From assembly GCA_031271875.1 (NCBI GenBank), contig JAISVD010000082.1:1-19479 (forward strand): 19,479 nucleotides of DNA, given 5' to 3'. The translations under genes and the position numbers were made by a program. This document shows positions 6,634-13,603 of the stretch, one piece after another (position 1 is the stretch's first letter; the number at the start of each line of letters is the position of its first letter). The notes under the pieces are model-generated. The model worked only from the letters and a program-made list of their open reading frames with translations. It searched no databases and had not been told where the DNA came from. This DNA is from Spirochaetaceae bacterium (GTDB lineage: Bacteria > Spirochaetota > Spirochaetia > Treponematales > Treponemataceae).

Positions 6634-9181
6634 ATTTTATAAATCTGCTGATGACTTCCGTTAAGCCTTCATTTATATCCCTTACCTGTTGAAAAAGGAC
6701 AAGGGCTTGATTAACATCTTCCTGTTTTAATGCCTGCTCTAATTGAAAAGCCGTTTCTGCAAAGGTATCCATGCTTAAATTAGCGGCGATGCCTTTTAAC
6801 GCATGTGCCGCTTTAAGGGCCGCATCAAAGTCTTCCGACTGGATTGCGTGCGAAAGGGTTTCAAAAATTGTATCCTTTGGGAATTTCAACAGGAATTTTT
6901 CATACATTTCTTTTTTTCCGGCAAAACGAGCCAGGCCGGCGGATATGTTCACCCCGTAAGGTGCAATGGCTTCCAGCAGAGAATCCGGTTTGGCCGGAGC
7001 GGGTTCGGTTTTAACTGCTGCGGCGTTTTTTCCTGCCGTAACCGGAAGGAATGTACTCATAACCGTTTTTAATGTTTCAAAGTTGATGGGTTTGGAAACA
7101 TGCGCGTTCATTCCGGCGGCAAGAGCTTCGCGGATATCTTCCTCAAAGGCGTTTGCCGTCAGGGCGATAATCGGTATGGCAGCCGCATCGGCGCGCGGCA
7201 GATTACGGATAGCCGCCGCCGCTTCGCAGCCTGTCATAACGGGCATTTGCATATCCATAAGTATAATCGCGTAAGCGGAAGGTTCTGAAGTTTCAAACAT
7301 CTCCACAGCCTCCTTGCCGTTTGAAGCGCAGTCAACCTCTATTCCTGCGGCAGTTAAAATTTCGACAGCGATTTCCGTATTAAGCTCGTTGTCTTCGGCC
7401 ATCAGGATACGCACTCCGTCTAACCGCAGTCCGGTCCTGACTGTTGAGGCATCAGACTTATCGGTTTCCGGGAACAGAACTTCCCGAATTGTTGAAAACA
7501 AAGCGGATGTATAAAGCGGCTTTTGAATAAATCCCGTTATTCCGGCGGCCAACGCTTCCTGTTCAATTTCGACCCGTTCGTATACCGAACTTATTATAAC
7601 CGGCAGCTTATCACCTGACTCTTGGCGGATTCTTTGACACAGTTCGTAGCCGCTCATGTCCGGCATTTTCCAATCGACTATAACTGCGTCGAATTGTTCG
7701 CCCTCCCTTATCAATGCCAAAGCGTCCGCCCCATTGCACTTAGCCGCGGCGGAAACGCCTATGCTTTCCAGTTCATTTTCCACATCCGCACATACGGCTT
7801 CATCACTGTCCGTTATCAACACACGTATTCCCCTTAATGTTTTGGGCACGACATCCTGTTTGCTGATGGGAAACTCCAGTGTGACGGTAAATTTCGTTCC
7901 CTTATTCTTTTCACTTTCAACCTGTATGCTTCCGGCCATCATATCCACTATCCGCTTCGTAATGGAAAGGCCAAGACCGGAGCCTTCGATTTTATCGATT
8001 CGGGAATCCTTTTCGCGGGAAAAAGAATCAAAAATGCGCTGTAAATATGCTTCGCCCATTCCTATCCCCGTGTCACAACAGGTGAATTCAAAGCGGGCGA
8101 AGCCCTCGCGTTTGCACGGCAGCTCCTTTATCGTAAGCCCGATGATACCGCCTGCCGGAGTAAATTTAACCGAATTGGATAATATGTTGATGAAAAGCTG
8201 ATTGAGCCGAAGCTGGTCTCCAAGGATATTTTCGTGAACCACAGAAAGAGCGGAAACGTTGAGTTCCTGATTTTTGGTTTTAACCTGCTGCCCTATGATA
8301 TTGATCAACCCCTGTGTGAACTCGGGCATAACAATTTCGGCGGTGTTTAAAAAGAATTTACCGCTTTCAATTTTAGACATATCCAACACGTCATTTACCA
8401 GGCTTTGCAAATGCCGGGATGATCTTTCTATTTTACGAAGGCAGTCGCGCATCCTTTGGGGGTTGGTCAAATTTCCCGAAGCAATGGCTGTCATACCTAT
8501 TATCCCGTTCAGGGGCGTGCGGATGTCGTGGGACATATTAGAAAGAAAGATACTTTTCGCGCGGCTTGCTTCGTTTGCTTTAAGGATGGCTGATTCTAAC
8601 TGTTGGTTTTTTTCCTGAAGAATTTCCATCTGTCTGCGTTCCGAACGCCTCAGCAGATACATGGATATAGCTACGATTATAACGATGATAGTGATTACGG
8701 CCATTCCGGCGCTGATTAACAGCTCCGTGTTGCTGAGCTTGCCTTCGGAACCGTATTCAGCGTTGTGAGTCGCCTCGTCGGCTTTTTGAAAATGCCTTTC
8801 GCTTATTTCAAGCAGGGCTTCCCCTGAGGTAAGTCCCGCACGGTACTTATAAATGGACGTTTTAAGCTCGTCCCAAATTAAAATGAGGCCGCTGACAGAC
8901 TCCTGAAAGGGCCCGTAAGTCATATAAACGATGTTGTAACTGTTTTCATGACCGGCAAGGCCATACAAATATTCCTCAAGCCTTGCTATTAATTCATCGT
9001 TGGGGTGATAGGAAAGCTCCAGTTTAACTAAACGCTGCGTCGCTCCGCGCACTAAACCGGAATAATTTACAACCCGCGCGTCGCCGTTCATTTCGCGTAC
9101 GGCGCGTAATATCAAAAAATTTTGTACCAATAACAGGAATGAAAAAATGACGATTATATATAGAAGGTTGAATTTCTTCAA
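6632..9181 (-). CDS. Membrane-bound hybrid sensor histidine kinase (HisKA-HATPase-REC-REC-Hpt)
   Basis: 849 residues. Membrane segments at about 5-27 and 155-177 flank a periplasmic helical sensor (about 28-150) whose VVNYSGLVRGATQRLVKLEL resembles PilJ/NarX-type sensor helices. The kinase core has phospho-accepting His218 (SNMSHDIRTPLNGIIG), an N-box at 332-340, DTGIGMG (370-376) and GSGLGL (400-405). Receiver 1 (about 452-570) has Asp503 and Lys554; receiver 2 (about 590-712) has Asp643 and Lys697; a C-terminal Hpt domain has His793 in AAHALKGIAANL. A full His-Asp-His-Asp relay is present, but the final response regulator is not nearby. The start is TTG at 9181, with GGGAG 8 nt upstream and an in-frame stop just above. 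Sampled stretches are near 35-50% GC, against 60-70% in neighbours, suggesting different ancestry. Confidence 0.96.
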   Translation of the reverse strand: MKKFNLLYIIVIFSFLLLVQNFLILRAVREMNGDARVVNYSGLVRGATQRLVKLELSYHPNDELIARLEEYLYGLAGHENSYNIVYMTYGPFQESVSGLILIWDELKTSIYKYRAGLTSGEALLEISERHFQKADEATHNAEYGSEGKLSNTELLISAGMAVITIIVIIVAISMYLLRRSERRQMEILQEKNQQLESAILKANEASRAKSIFLSNMSHDIRTPLNGIIGMTAIASGNLTNPQRMRDCLRKIERSSRHLQSLVNDVLDMSKIESGKFFLNTAEIVMPEFTQGLINIIGQQVKTKNQELNVSALSVVHENILGDQLRLNQLFINILSNSVKFTPAGGIIGLTIKELPCKREGFARFEFTCCDTGIGMGEAYLQRIFDSFSREKDSRIDKIEGSGLGLSITKRIVDMMAGSIQVESEKNKGTKFTVTLEFPISKQDVVPKTLRGIRVLITDSDEAVCADVENELESIGVSAAAKCNGADALALIREGEQFDAVIVDWKMPDMSGYELCQRIRQESGDKLPVIISSVYERVEIEQEALAAGITGFIQKPLYTSALFSTIREVLFPETDKSDASTVRTGLRLDGVRILMAEDNELNTEIAVEILTAAGIEVDCASNGKEAVEMFETSEPSAYAIILMDMQMPVMTGCEAAAAIRNLPRADAAAIPIIALTANAFEEDIREALAAGMNAHVSKPINFETLKTVMSTFLPVTAGKNAAAVKTEPAPAKPDSLLEAIAPYGVNISAGLARFAGKKEMYEKFLLKFPKDTIFETLSHAIQSEDFDAALKAAHALKGIAANLSMDTFAETAFQLEQALKQEDVNQALVLFQQVRDINEGLTEVISRFIK

Positions 9182-9189
9182 TGAGCATA

Positions 9190-9194
9190 CTCCC
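9190..9194 (-). promoter_or_regulatory. Ribosome-binding site that fixes the TTG start of the histidine kinase
   Basis: GGGAG on the minus strand sits 8 nt before TTG at 9181. An ATG one base after it is in another frame and too close to use. The frame upstream of the TTG meets a stop (TAG, 9194-9196), so no earlier start exists. Confidence 0.75.
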
Positions 9195-9195
9195 T

Positions 9196-9223
9196 ATAAA
9201 ATCAATTGCTTTATTGATTTTAT
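9196..9223. promoter_or_regulatory. Perfect 11-bp inverted repeat next to the kinase ribosome-binding site
   Basis: ATAAAATCAAT (9196-9206) and ATTGATTTTAT (9213-9223) are perfect reverse complements around a 6-nt loop. It lies 1-2 nt upstream of the kinase Shine-Dalgarno, so it could be a DNA operator or an RNA hairpin affecting kinase translation. Which of the two cannot be decided from sequence. Confidence 0.6.
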
Positions 9224-9278
9224 CGACTGCTTCAGATTCCTCAAACGCCGTCTGAATAAAACAATGACTGTATGTTAC

Positions 9279-9306
9279 ATGACATTTTATCATTATGGAC
9301 TATAAT
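9279..9306 (+). promoter_or_regulatory. Predicted sigma70-like promoter upstream of the chitinase gene (distal)
   Basis: ATGACA (9279-9284, 5/6), a 16-bp spacer and a perfect TATAAT (9301-9306). It would give a leader of about 225 nt before the ATG at 9538. Confidence 0.5.
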
Positions 9307-9387
9307 GTAATTAGCATAGTTACACAATACCTCGCATTTTGCCTTCAATCAGGGCAGCCTCATTATCCATTTATCGTTATATTATTC

Positions 9388-9416
9388 TTGTGTATCCCGG
9401 AAAACCATATTATAAT
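9388..9416 (+). promoter_or_regulatory. Predicted sigma70-like promoter upstream of the chitinase gene (proximal)
   Basis: TTGTGT (9388-9393, 3/6), a 17-bp spacer and a perfect TATAAT (9411-9416). The leader would be about 115 nt. A third TATAAT at 9486-9491 has only a weak -35 (TTACAA, 9464-9469). Confidence 0.45.
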
Positions 9417-9523
9417 TTGGATATATTCCTGCTTGTCTGCGGGGATACTATATAGATACCGGATTACAAATTAGTCGCCGTAATGTATAATTTCACAGGA
9501 AAACATGGAAAACAACATTCTTC

Positions 9524-9529
9524 AGGAGG
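9524..9529 (+). promoter_or_regulatory. Strong Shine-Dalgarno that sets the chitinase start
   Basis: AGGAGG lies 8 nt before ATG 9538. It rules out the upstream in-frame ATG at 9505, which has no ribosome-binding site and would put 11 extra residues, including acidic ones, before the lipoprotein signal. Confidence 0.85.
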
Positions 9530-9537
9530 AATTAACT

Positions 9538-10818
9538 ATGAATGTTTTCACCAGAAAAAGGAATACCCTGTTCCGGGCGGCCGGAGCAGCGGTAATTGCA
9601 GCAGTCGTATTCATACTGGCATCGTGTGCCAGTACGGAAACAAAAGCGGTTTCCCCCGTCATTGATCCTGACGGGCCGAAGATAGCAAGCTATATCAGGA
9701 CCTGGCCCCTCGGTTCCACCACAGTCGATATGGACGCAGGTGAATACTGGAATGGGGACATGGTGCACGGGGAATACCTTACCGATCTGATCATCGCCTT
9801 CGCGCATATCGATCCGAAAGACGGGACTTCAATCTTCATAAAGGACCTTGAAGACCAGCCGTCGGTAATAACAGAGGGAAAAACCGTACCCGGTTTCCCC
9901 AACTTCTGGGAGGAGATAGCGAAGGTAAAAGCGCGCTTTCCCCACCTGAGGGTAAACCTCTCTGTCGGAGGCTGGGGAGCTGACGGCTTTTCCGATATGT
10001 CCGCCGACCCGGCAATGAGAGCCAAGTTTGTGGCGAACGTATGCGACTGGCTCCAGAAATACAATCTTGACGGCTTTGACGTGGACTGGGAGTATCCTGT
10101 GGGTCCGCCCTGGGGAGGTTCCGAGATAAAAGTCTCCCCTGATGACCGGCAGAACTACATAACCCTGCTCTCGGACCTGCGCTCAGGTCTGGACACCCTT
10201 GGGTCAAAGACAGGAAAACGGTATGAGCTTTCAACAGCGGTTCCCGCGAGCGGCTGGTTTATCGAGGCAAACGATGTGGTTGCCGCGGCAGCGGTAGTGG
10301 ACTCCCTCAAACTCATGTCCTACGACTATTACGGCGCATGGAGCGCACAGACAGGACACCACGCGAATCTGTATAACAACCCCCGTGATCCCGACTGGGG
10401 CGGATGGAGTACCGATCAGGCGGTCAGGACATATCTTGACGCCGGTGTTCCTGCGGAAAAACTGGTGGTAGGTGTGGCCTTCTACGGACGCGCCTGGAAG
10501 GGTGTTGCCGCCGGAGATGATCCGGTCACTCCCGGACTCTACCAGAAGTATGCCGAAAGCACCTACCCTGACGGCGCTTCATGGGGAGATATTCAAACAC
10601 TCATGAAAGATCCCTCATACACCTATTACTGGGACGATGTCGCCAAGGCTCCGTATCTGTATAACGGCGATGAATTCATCACCTTTACAGACACAAGGCT
10701 TATCTCCGAGATCGACACCTATGTGAAGGAGAATAGACTCGGCGGCGTGATGATATGGGAATACGGACACGATGTCGATGCTTCGCTGCTCAAACCCCTT
10801 GCGGAGGGTGTACAGTAA
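9538..10818 (+). CDS. Glycoside hydrolase family 18 (chitinase-like) lipoprotein
   Basis: 426 residues from ATG 9538. A basic N terminus (RKRNTLFR) and hydrophobic core end in the lipobox LASC with Cys30, so it is likely a lipid-anchored envelope protein. GH18 landmarks are clear: the beta-3 motif SVGGW (142-146), the catalytic DGFDVDWEYP with acid/base Glu185 and Asp181/Asp183, the oxazolinium-assisting MSYDYYG (260-266) and the closing beta-8 GGVMIWEYGHD (402-412). All catalytic residues are kept, so hydrolysis of chitin or another N-acetylglucosamine polymer is expected. No carbohydrate-binding module is seen. Members may also be endo-N-acetylglucosaminidases; the exact substrate is not determined. 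It stands alone, transcribed away from the histidine kinase and towards the OmpA-like gene. Confidence 0.96.
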   Translation: MNVFTRKRNTLFRAAGAAVIAAVVFILASCASTETKAVSPVIDPDGPKIASYIRTWPLGSTTVDMDAGEYWNGDMVHGEYLTDLIIAFAHIDPKDGTSIFIKDLEDQPSVITEGKTVPGFPNFWEEIAKVKARFPHLRVNLSVGGWGADGFSDMSADPAMRAKFVANVCDWLQKYNLDGFDVDWEYPVGPPWGGSEIKVSPDDRQNYITLLSDLRSGLDTLGSKTGKRYELSTAVPASGWFIEANDVVAAAAVVDSLKLMSYDYYGAWSAQTGHHANLYNNPRDPDWGGWSTDQAVRTYLDAGVPAEKLVVGVAFYGRAWKGVAAGDDPVTPGLYQKYAESTYPDGASWGDIQTLMKDPSYTYYWDDVAKAPYLYNGDEFITFTDTRLISEIDTYVKENRLGGVMIWEYGHDVDASLLKPLAEGVQ

Positions 10819-10833
10819 ATCCGTTCGGTAACG

Positions 10834-10867
10834 GCGAAACGGCGTTTCGTGCGAAATGCCGTTTCGC
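10834..10867. other. Near-perfect 34-nt hairpin 15 nt after the chitinase stop
   Basis: GCGAAACGGC pairs with GCCGTTTCGC and pairing continues through a G-T wobble and five more pairs almost to the centre, giving some 14-16 bp of stem. No T run follows on either strand, so it is not a classical intrinsic terminator. It may stabilise the 3' end of the chitinase mRNA or block elongation. Confidence 0.7.
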
Positions 10868-10900
10868 GGATCAGTTGCCGGACAAGGTTGATAACCATTT

Positions 10901-10959
10901 CGGGGCTGTTTGAACAAGGCTTACAACGGACTGAAGGTCCGCCTGTTCGGACAGCCCCG
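10901..10959. other. Second strong hairpin between chitinase and OmpA-like genes
   Basis: CGGGGCTGT (10901-10909) pairs with ACAGCCCCG (10951-10959); pairing extends inwards through two T-G wobbles and GAACA/TGTTC. An inner hairpin CGGAC-TGAAG-GTCCG occupies 10927-10941. It is flanked on the right by A6, which is a T run only for the opposite strand. Confidence 0.65.
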
Positions 10960-10994
10960 AAAAAATTTCCGGAGAGCCGCCGGTTTTCCGGGAA
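10960..10994 (-). terminator. Probable intrinsic terminator of the OmpA-like gene
   Basis: Read on the minus strand, starting within 10 nt after the TAG of the OmpA-like gene, TTCCCGGA and TCCGGAA form a short GC-rich stem with one bulged base. AAATTTTTT follows directly, the usual layout of an intrinsic terminator. Confidence 0.55.
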
Positions 10995-10998
10995 CAGC

Positions 10999-12315
10999 CT
11001 ATTGCAGTATGGTAATTTCAACGCGGCGGTTCTGCGCCCTGCCCTCATCGGTATCGTTCGGAGCAACGGGCCGGTCTCCGCCGTACCCCGCATACAGGAA
11101 GCGGTCTGCGGGTATCCCCCTCAGAATAAGTTCGTCGGCGATGCGCCGGGCGCGCTGCACGGACAGCTCCTTCTCCCCATCGGGTTTTCCGGTGGCCGCA
11201 GTATGACCCTCGACAAGAAAAGCAGCCCCATCGGCGGAACGAAGCACCTCGGCGATTGCGTCCAGCCGCCAGCGTTCACCGGGAAGTATCCTGTCGCTGT
11301 CGGCTTCAAAACGGATATTCCGAATGGAAAGCCTCAAGCCCTCGGGAACCTCTTCGATCAGGAGGCCGCTGCTGTTTCCCGTTCCTGCGGCGATAATCCT
11401 GCCTGCTGAATCTCCGAAGGAGCTGCCCGGAGAATCGACCTCCGCCTGCACGGAGGAGGTCACCGCGCCGTCAGGAACAGCGCCGGCGGCCCTCCCGAAA
11501 GCGGTCACAACAACCCCTTTGTCGATCATCGGGGGAAACTCGGTAAAAAGCAGAATCGATCCCCGGAAACGGACGGTGGTTCCGTCGATGTAGCTAAAAG
11601 TTTCATCAACCGTATCGCGGACAAGCAACGCGGCGCCGGTTTCGCGGTCGGCATATATATCCGCGCTGTGGGAACCGGAGGCGTCCTTGAGGTCCGGATC
11701 CCCCCGGCTGTCCCGTTCGCGGTAACGGGTTGCCCACTTTGCCCGGATATGGTAGATGGGCCGCTCGTTCCAGTCCCCCTCCCCCACATATTCGTAGGCC
11801 ACGAAGATTTTCATCCGTGTAGGAACACCTTTATTGAGGGGATCCACACACCGGACAGCGGAAGCCTGCCAGGTATCTCCGGTACGTACCTCGGAAGCGG
11901 GATAGGCGGGAAAGCCCCGGAAAGGAGGATATCCGTTGTCCTCGGACATCATCATCGTTCCATTCGGCGAAAGCGTAAAAGATGCGGGGATCATCCCCGA
12001 CACTCCCTGGGCGGAGGCGCGGCTGTTGCGGATAGTTTCTTCCAGGACATAGAAGGTGCCTGAATATTTCTGCGGAGTGTTTTCAGCGGAAGGGTGCATA
12101 TCGATAAAGGAGCGCACTTCCCGCCGGGTCAGGCCGGTATATTTTCCGTTCAGATACCGCGACAAATCGGTACGCTCAACCATGCGGTAACCGCCGGAAC
12201 CCGAATAACAGATGGAAACGGAGGATACGGGCTCCTCCGCAGCGGCTGTGGAACACAGACCCGCCGTTACCAGCAGCAAAAAAACTGCCGGTATATATGC
12301 TGAATTCCGGTTCAT
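10999..12315 (-). CDS. OmpA-family outer-membrane / peptidoglycan-associated protein
   Basis: 438 residues. A signal peptide (hydrophobic 9-20, cleavage near AAAEE, 24-28) directs export. Residues about 30-320 form a beta-rich region without a recognised domain. The C-terminal OmpA-like peptidoglycan-binding domain spans about 325-438: LRLSIRNIRFEADSDRILP (327-345), FLVEGHTAATG (366-376), LSVQRARRIADELILRGIP (384-402), and YAGYGGDRPVAPNDTDEGRAQNRRVEI with the conserved asparagine-arginine segment near the end. It probably tethers the outer envelope to peptidoglycan. No Shine-Dalgarno precedes ATG 12315; GATAAT lies 8 nt before it. It is likely transcribed separately from the TraB-like gene 86 bp upstream, though readthrough is possible. 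Confidence 0.93.
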   Translation of the reverse strand: MNRNSAYIPAVFLLLVTAGLCSTAAAEEPVSSVSICYSGSGGYRMVERTDLSRYLNGKYTGLTRREVRSFIDMHPSAENTPQKYSGTFYVLEETIRNSRASAQGVSGMIPASFTLSPNGTMMMSEDNGYPPFRGFPAYPASEVRTGDTWQASAVRCVDPLNKGVPTRMKIFVAYEYVGEGDWNERPIYHIRAKWATRYRERDSRGDPDLKDASGSHSADIYADRETGAALLVRDTVDETFSYIDGTTVRFRGSILLFTEFPPMIDKGVVVTAFGRAAGAVPDGAVTSSVQAEVDSPGSSFGDSAGRIIAAGTGNSSGLLIEEVPEGLRLSIRNIRFEADSDRILPGERWRLDAIAEVLRSADGAAFLVEGHTAATGKPDGEKELSVQRARRIADELILRGIPADRFLYAGYGGDRPVAPNDTDEGRAQNRRVEITILQ

Positions 12316-12323
12316 AACACTAT

Positions 12324-12352
12324 ATTATCGGAATTCGCCTGAGGGAACTGAA
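12324..12352 (-). promoter_or_regulatory. Possible promoter of the OmpA-like gene placing its start at the ATG
   Basis: Minus-strand -10 GATAAT (12324-12329, 5/6) with a weak -35 TTCAGT (12347-12352, 3/6) at 17-bp spacing. The ATG is 8 nt after the -10 and no ribosome-binding site is present. Confidence 0.4.
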
Positions 12353-12401
12353 GAAAAATCATCCGGGTTACTCCGCTGCGCCCTGAGTATCTGCAGGGAG
12401 C

Positions 12402-13574
12402 TCACAGCAGACTCGTCACAAGGGCGGGAACGGCGACAAAATTTCCGATCGCCCCGCCGAGGGAGGAGAGGAAAAATACCAGCAGAACCCGGGATATCCG
12501 ATTATGATAAACCCCTTTTACCGACGATATGTCCTGCATGAGGTTTTCCATATCCGACACCTTGGGTTTCCGTATCCACGCCTGCACCAATCCGGAGAAC
12601 ATCCCTACCCCGAGAACGGGATTGAGCGTCGCTATGGGGGCGCAGACAAAGGCGGTCACTATGGCAAGGGGGTGCGCCAGCGCCGCGAGAGCGCCGAGGG
12701 CGGCAAGGGAACCGTTCCAGAGGAGCCAGCGTACCAGCATACCTACTGAAGCGCCGACACCGCCGGTAAAGAAACCCGCCGCGATAAGCCCCAGAATGAG
12801 CAGGGGAACTATCCAGCCGGCTATCTTTCCGCCCACTCCGGGAGGCGGGACTGCGTCTATTCCGGAGGTATCCGCCGACACGCTGCCCTCGGCGAACCGG
12901 TATATCCATGACTCAACGCCCTCAAGATGTCCTGCCCCCAGAACGGCCAGAACCCTGTCCCCTTCAGCCTGCCAGATATGGCTTGCGAGATACCGATCCC
13001 GCTCGTCGATGAGTACCTCCTTGACCTTCGGCAGGTAACCGGAAAGCTCCCCCATCATACTGTCCATGGCGCTTTTGTTTTTGAGCTCCTCGATCTGCTC
13101 GGCGGAAATCTTTTCCGTTTCAAACGCGCTGGTAATAAGCGCCGCCAGCAGCTTGCATTTACCCCAGAGGGAGTTTTTTGCCCAGGCCCGGCGGAGGGTT
13201 ATCTGGATGGGGCGATCCACCAGGGAGAAGGGAATCCCCAGGGCTTCGGAATCCGCAATCGCCGCTTTCATCTCCTCTCCGGGAGTGATGCCCACATCCG
13301 CTCCCAGTCTGCGCTGAAAGGAGGAGAGTATCAGGTTCGCCATCAGCATAAACCCCTGTCCCGATTTGAGCACCCGTACAATATCGAGGGAGCGCCAGCT
13401 TTCGGGATCCTTCATCGACCGGTAACGCTGCTCGTCAAGCTCGACGCATACCCTGTCCGGCCTCTCCTCATGGATCAGTGTTGAGACCTCTTCAATACTC
13501 TCTTTTGAAATATGAGCCGTACCCAGCAGAATAATCTGCCGCCCCTGTATCTCAATGCGTTTGAACGCCTGCAT
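12402..13574 (-). CDS. TraB/PrgY-family membrane protein
   Basis: 390 residues. The TraB domain occupies about 1-230, with GTAHIS (18-23), VCVELDEQRY (42-51), DERDRYLA (190-197) and GAGHLEG (213-219), a metallopeptidase-like fold whose conserved glutamate and histidines could bind a metal. The C-terminal part has about four hydrophobic helices (252-280, 284-305, 306-330, 360-385), as in the longer bacterial and archaeal TraB proteins. The enterococcal relatives TraB and PrgY reduce pheromone peptide signalling; the role in spirochaetes is unknown. RBS AGAGGAG lies 6 nt before the ATG. It follows the TPR lipoprotein by only 29 bp and is probably co-transcribed with it. Confidence 0.94.
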   Translation of the reverse strand: MQAFKRIEIQGRQIILLGTAHISKESIEEVSTLIHEERPDRVCVELDEQRYRSMKDPESWRSLDIVRVLKSGQGFMLMANLILSSFQRRLGADVGITPGEEMKAAIADSEALGIPFSLVDRPIQITLRRAWAKNSLWGKCKLLAALITSAFETEKISAEQIEELKNKSAMDSMMGELSGYLPKVKEVLIDERDRYLASHIWQAEGDRVLAVLGAGHLEGVESWIYRFAEGSVSADTSGIDAVPPPGVGGKIAGWIVPLLILGLIAAGFFTGGVGASVGMLVRWLLWNGSLAALGALAALAHPLAIVTAFVCAPIATLNPVLGVGMFSGLVQAWIRKPKVSDMENLMQDISSVKGVYHNRISRVLLVFFLSSLGGAIGNFVAVPALVTSLL

Positions 13575-13603
13575 TCTGAACTCCTCTACGTGCGTCGGTT
13601 AAG

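Larger units (their letters stand above)
9224..9537. other. AT-rich divergent intergenic region between kinase and chitinase genes
   Basis: No credible ORF is seen here. The region is markedly AT-rich and holds three TATAAT hexamers on the plus strand (9301, 9411, 9486). Two of them have plausible -35 partners and are listed separately. On the minus strand a weak TTACAT (9305-9310) / TAAAAT (9284-9289) pair with 15-bp spacing could serve the kinase and would overlap the first plus-strand promoter. No tRNA or recognisable riboswitch was found. Confidence 0.6.

Noticed and set aside
9024..9293. 89-codon minus-strand frame overlapping the kinase N terminus
   Set aside because: It starts far upstream without a ribosome-binding site and its overlap with the kinase is out of frame. 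The kinase TTG with well-spaced GGGAG explains the region better.
9505..9537. Earlier in-frame ATG (9505) as chitinase start
   Set aside because: There is no Shine-Dalgarno there, while AGGAGG is ideally placed before ATG 9538, which also gives a normal lipoprotein signal peptide.
10834..10867. Hairpin as a classical rho-independent terminator of the chitinase gene
   Set aside because: The stem is strong but no T run follows on the plus strand, so it is listed only as a hairpin.
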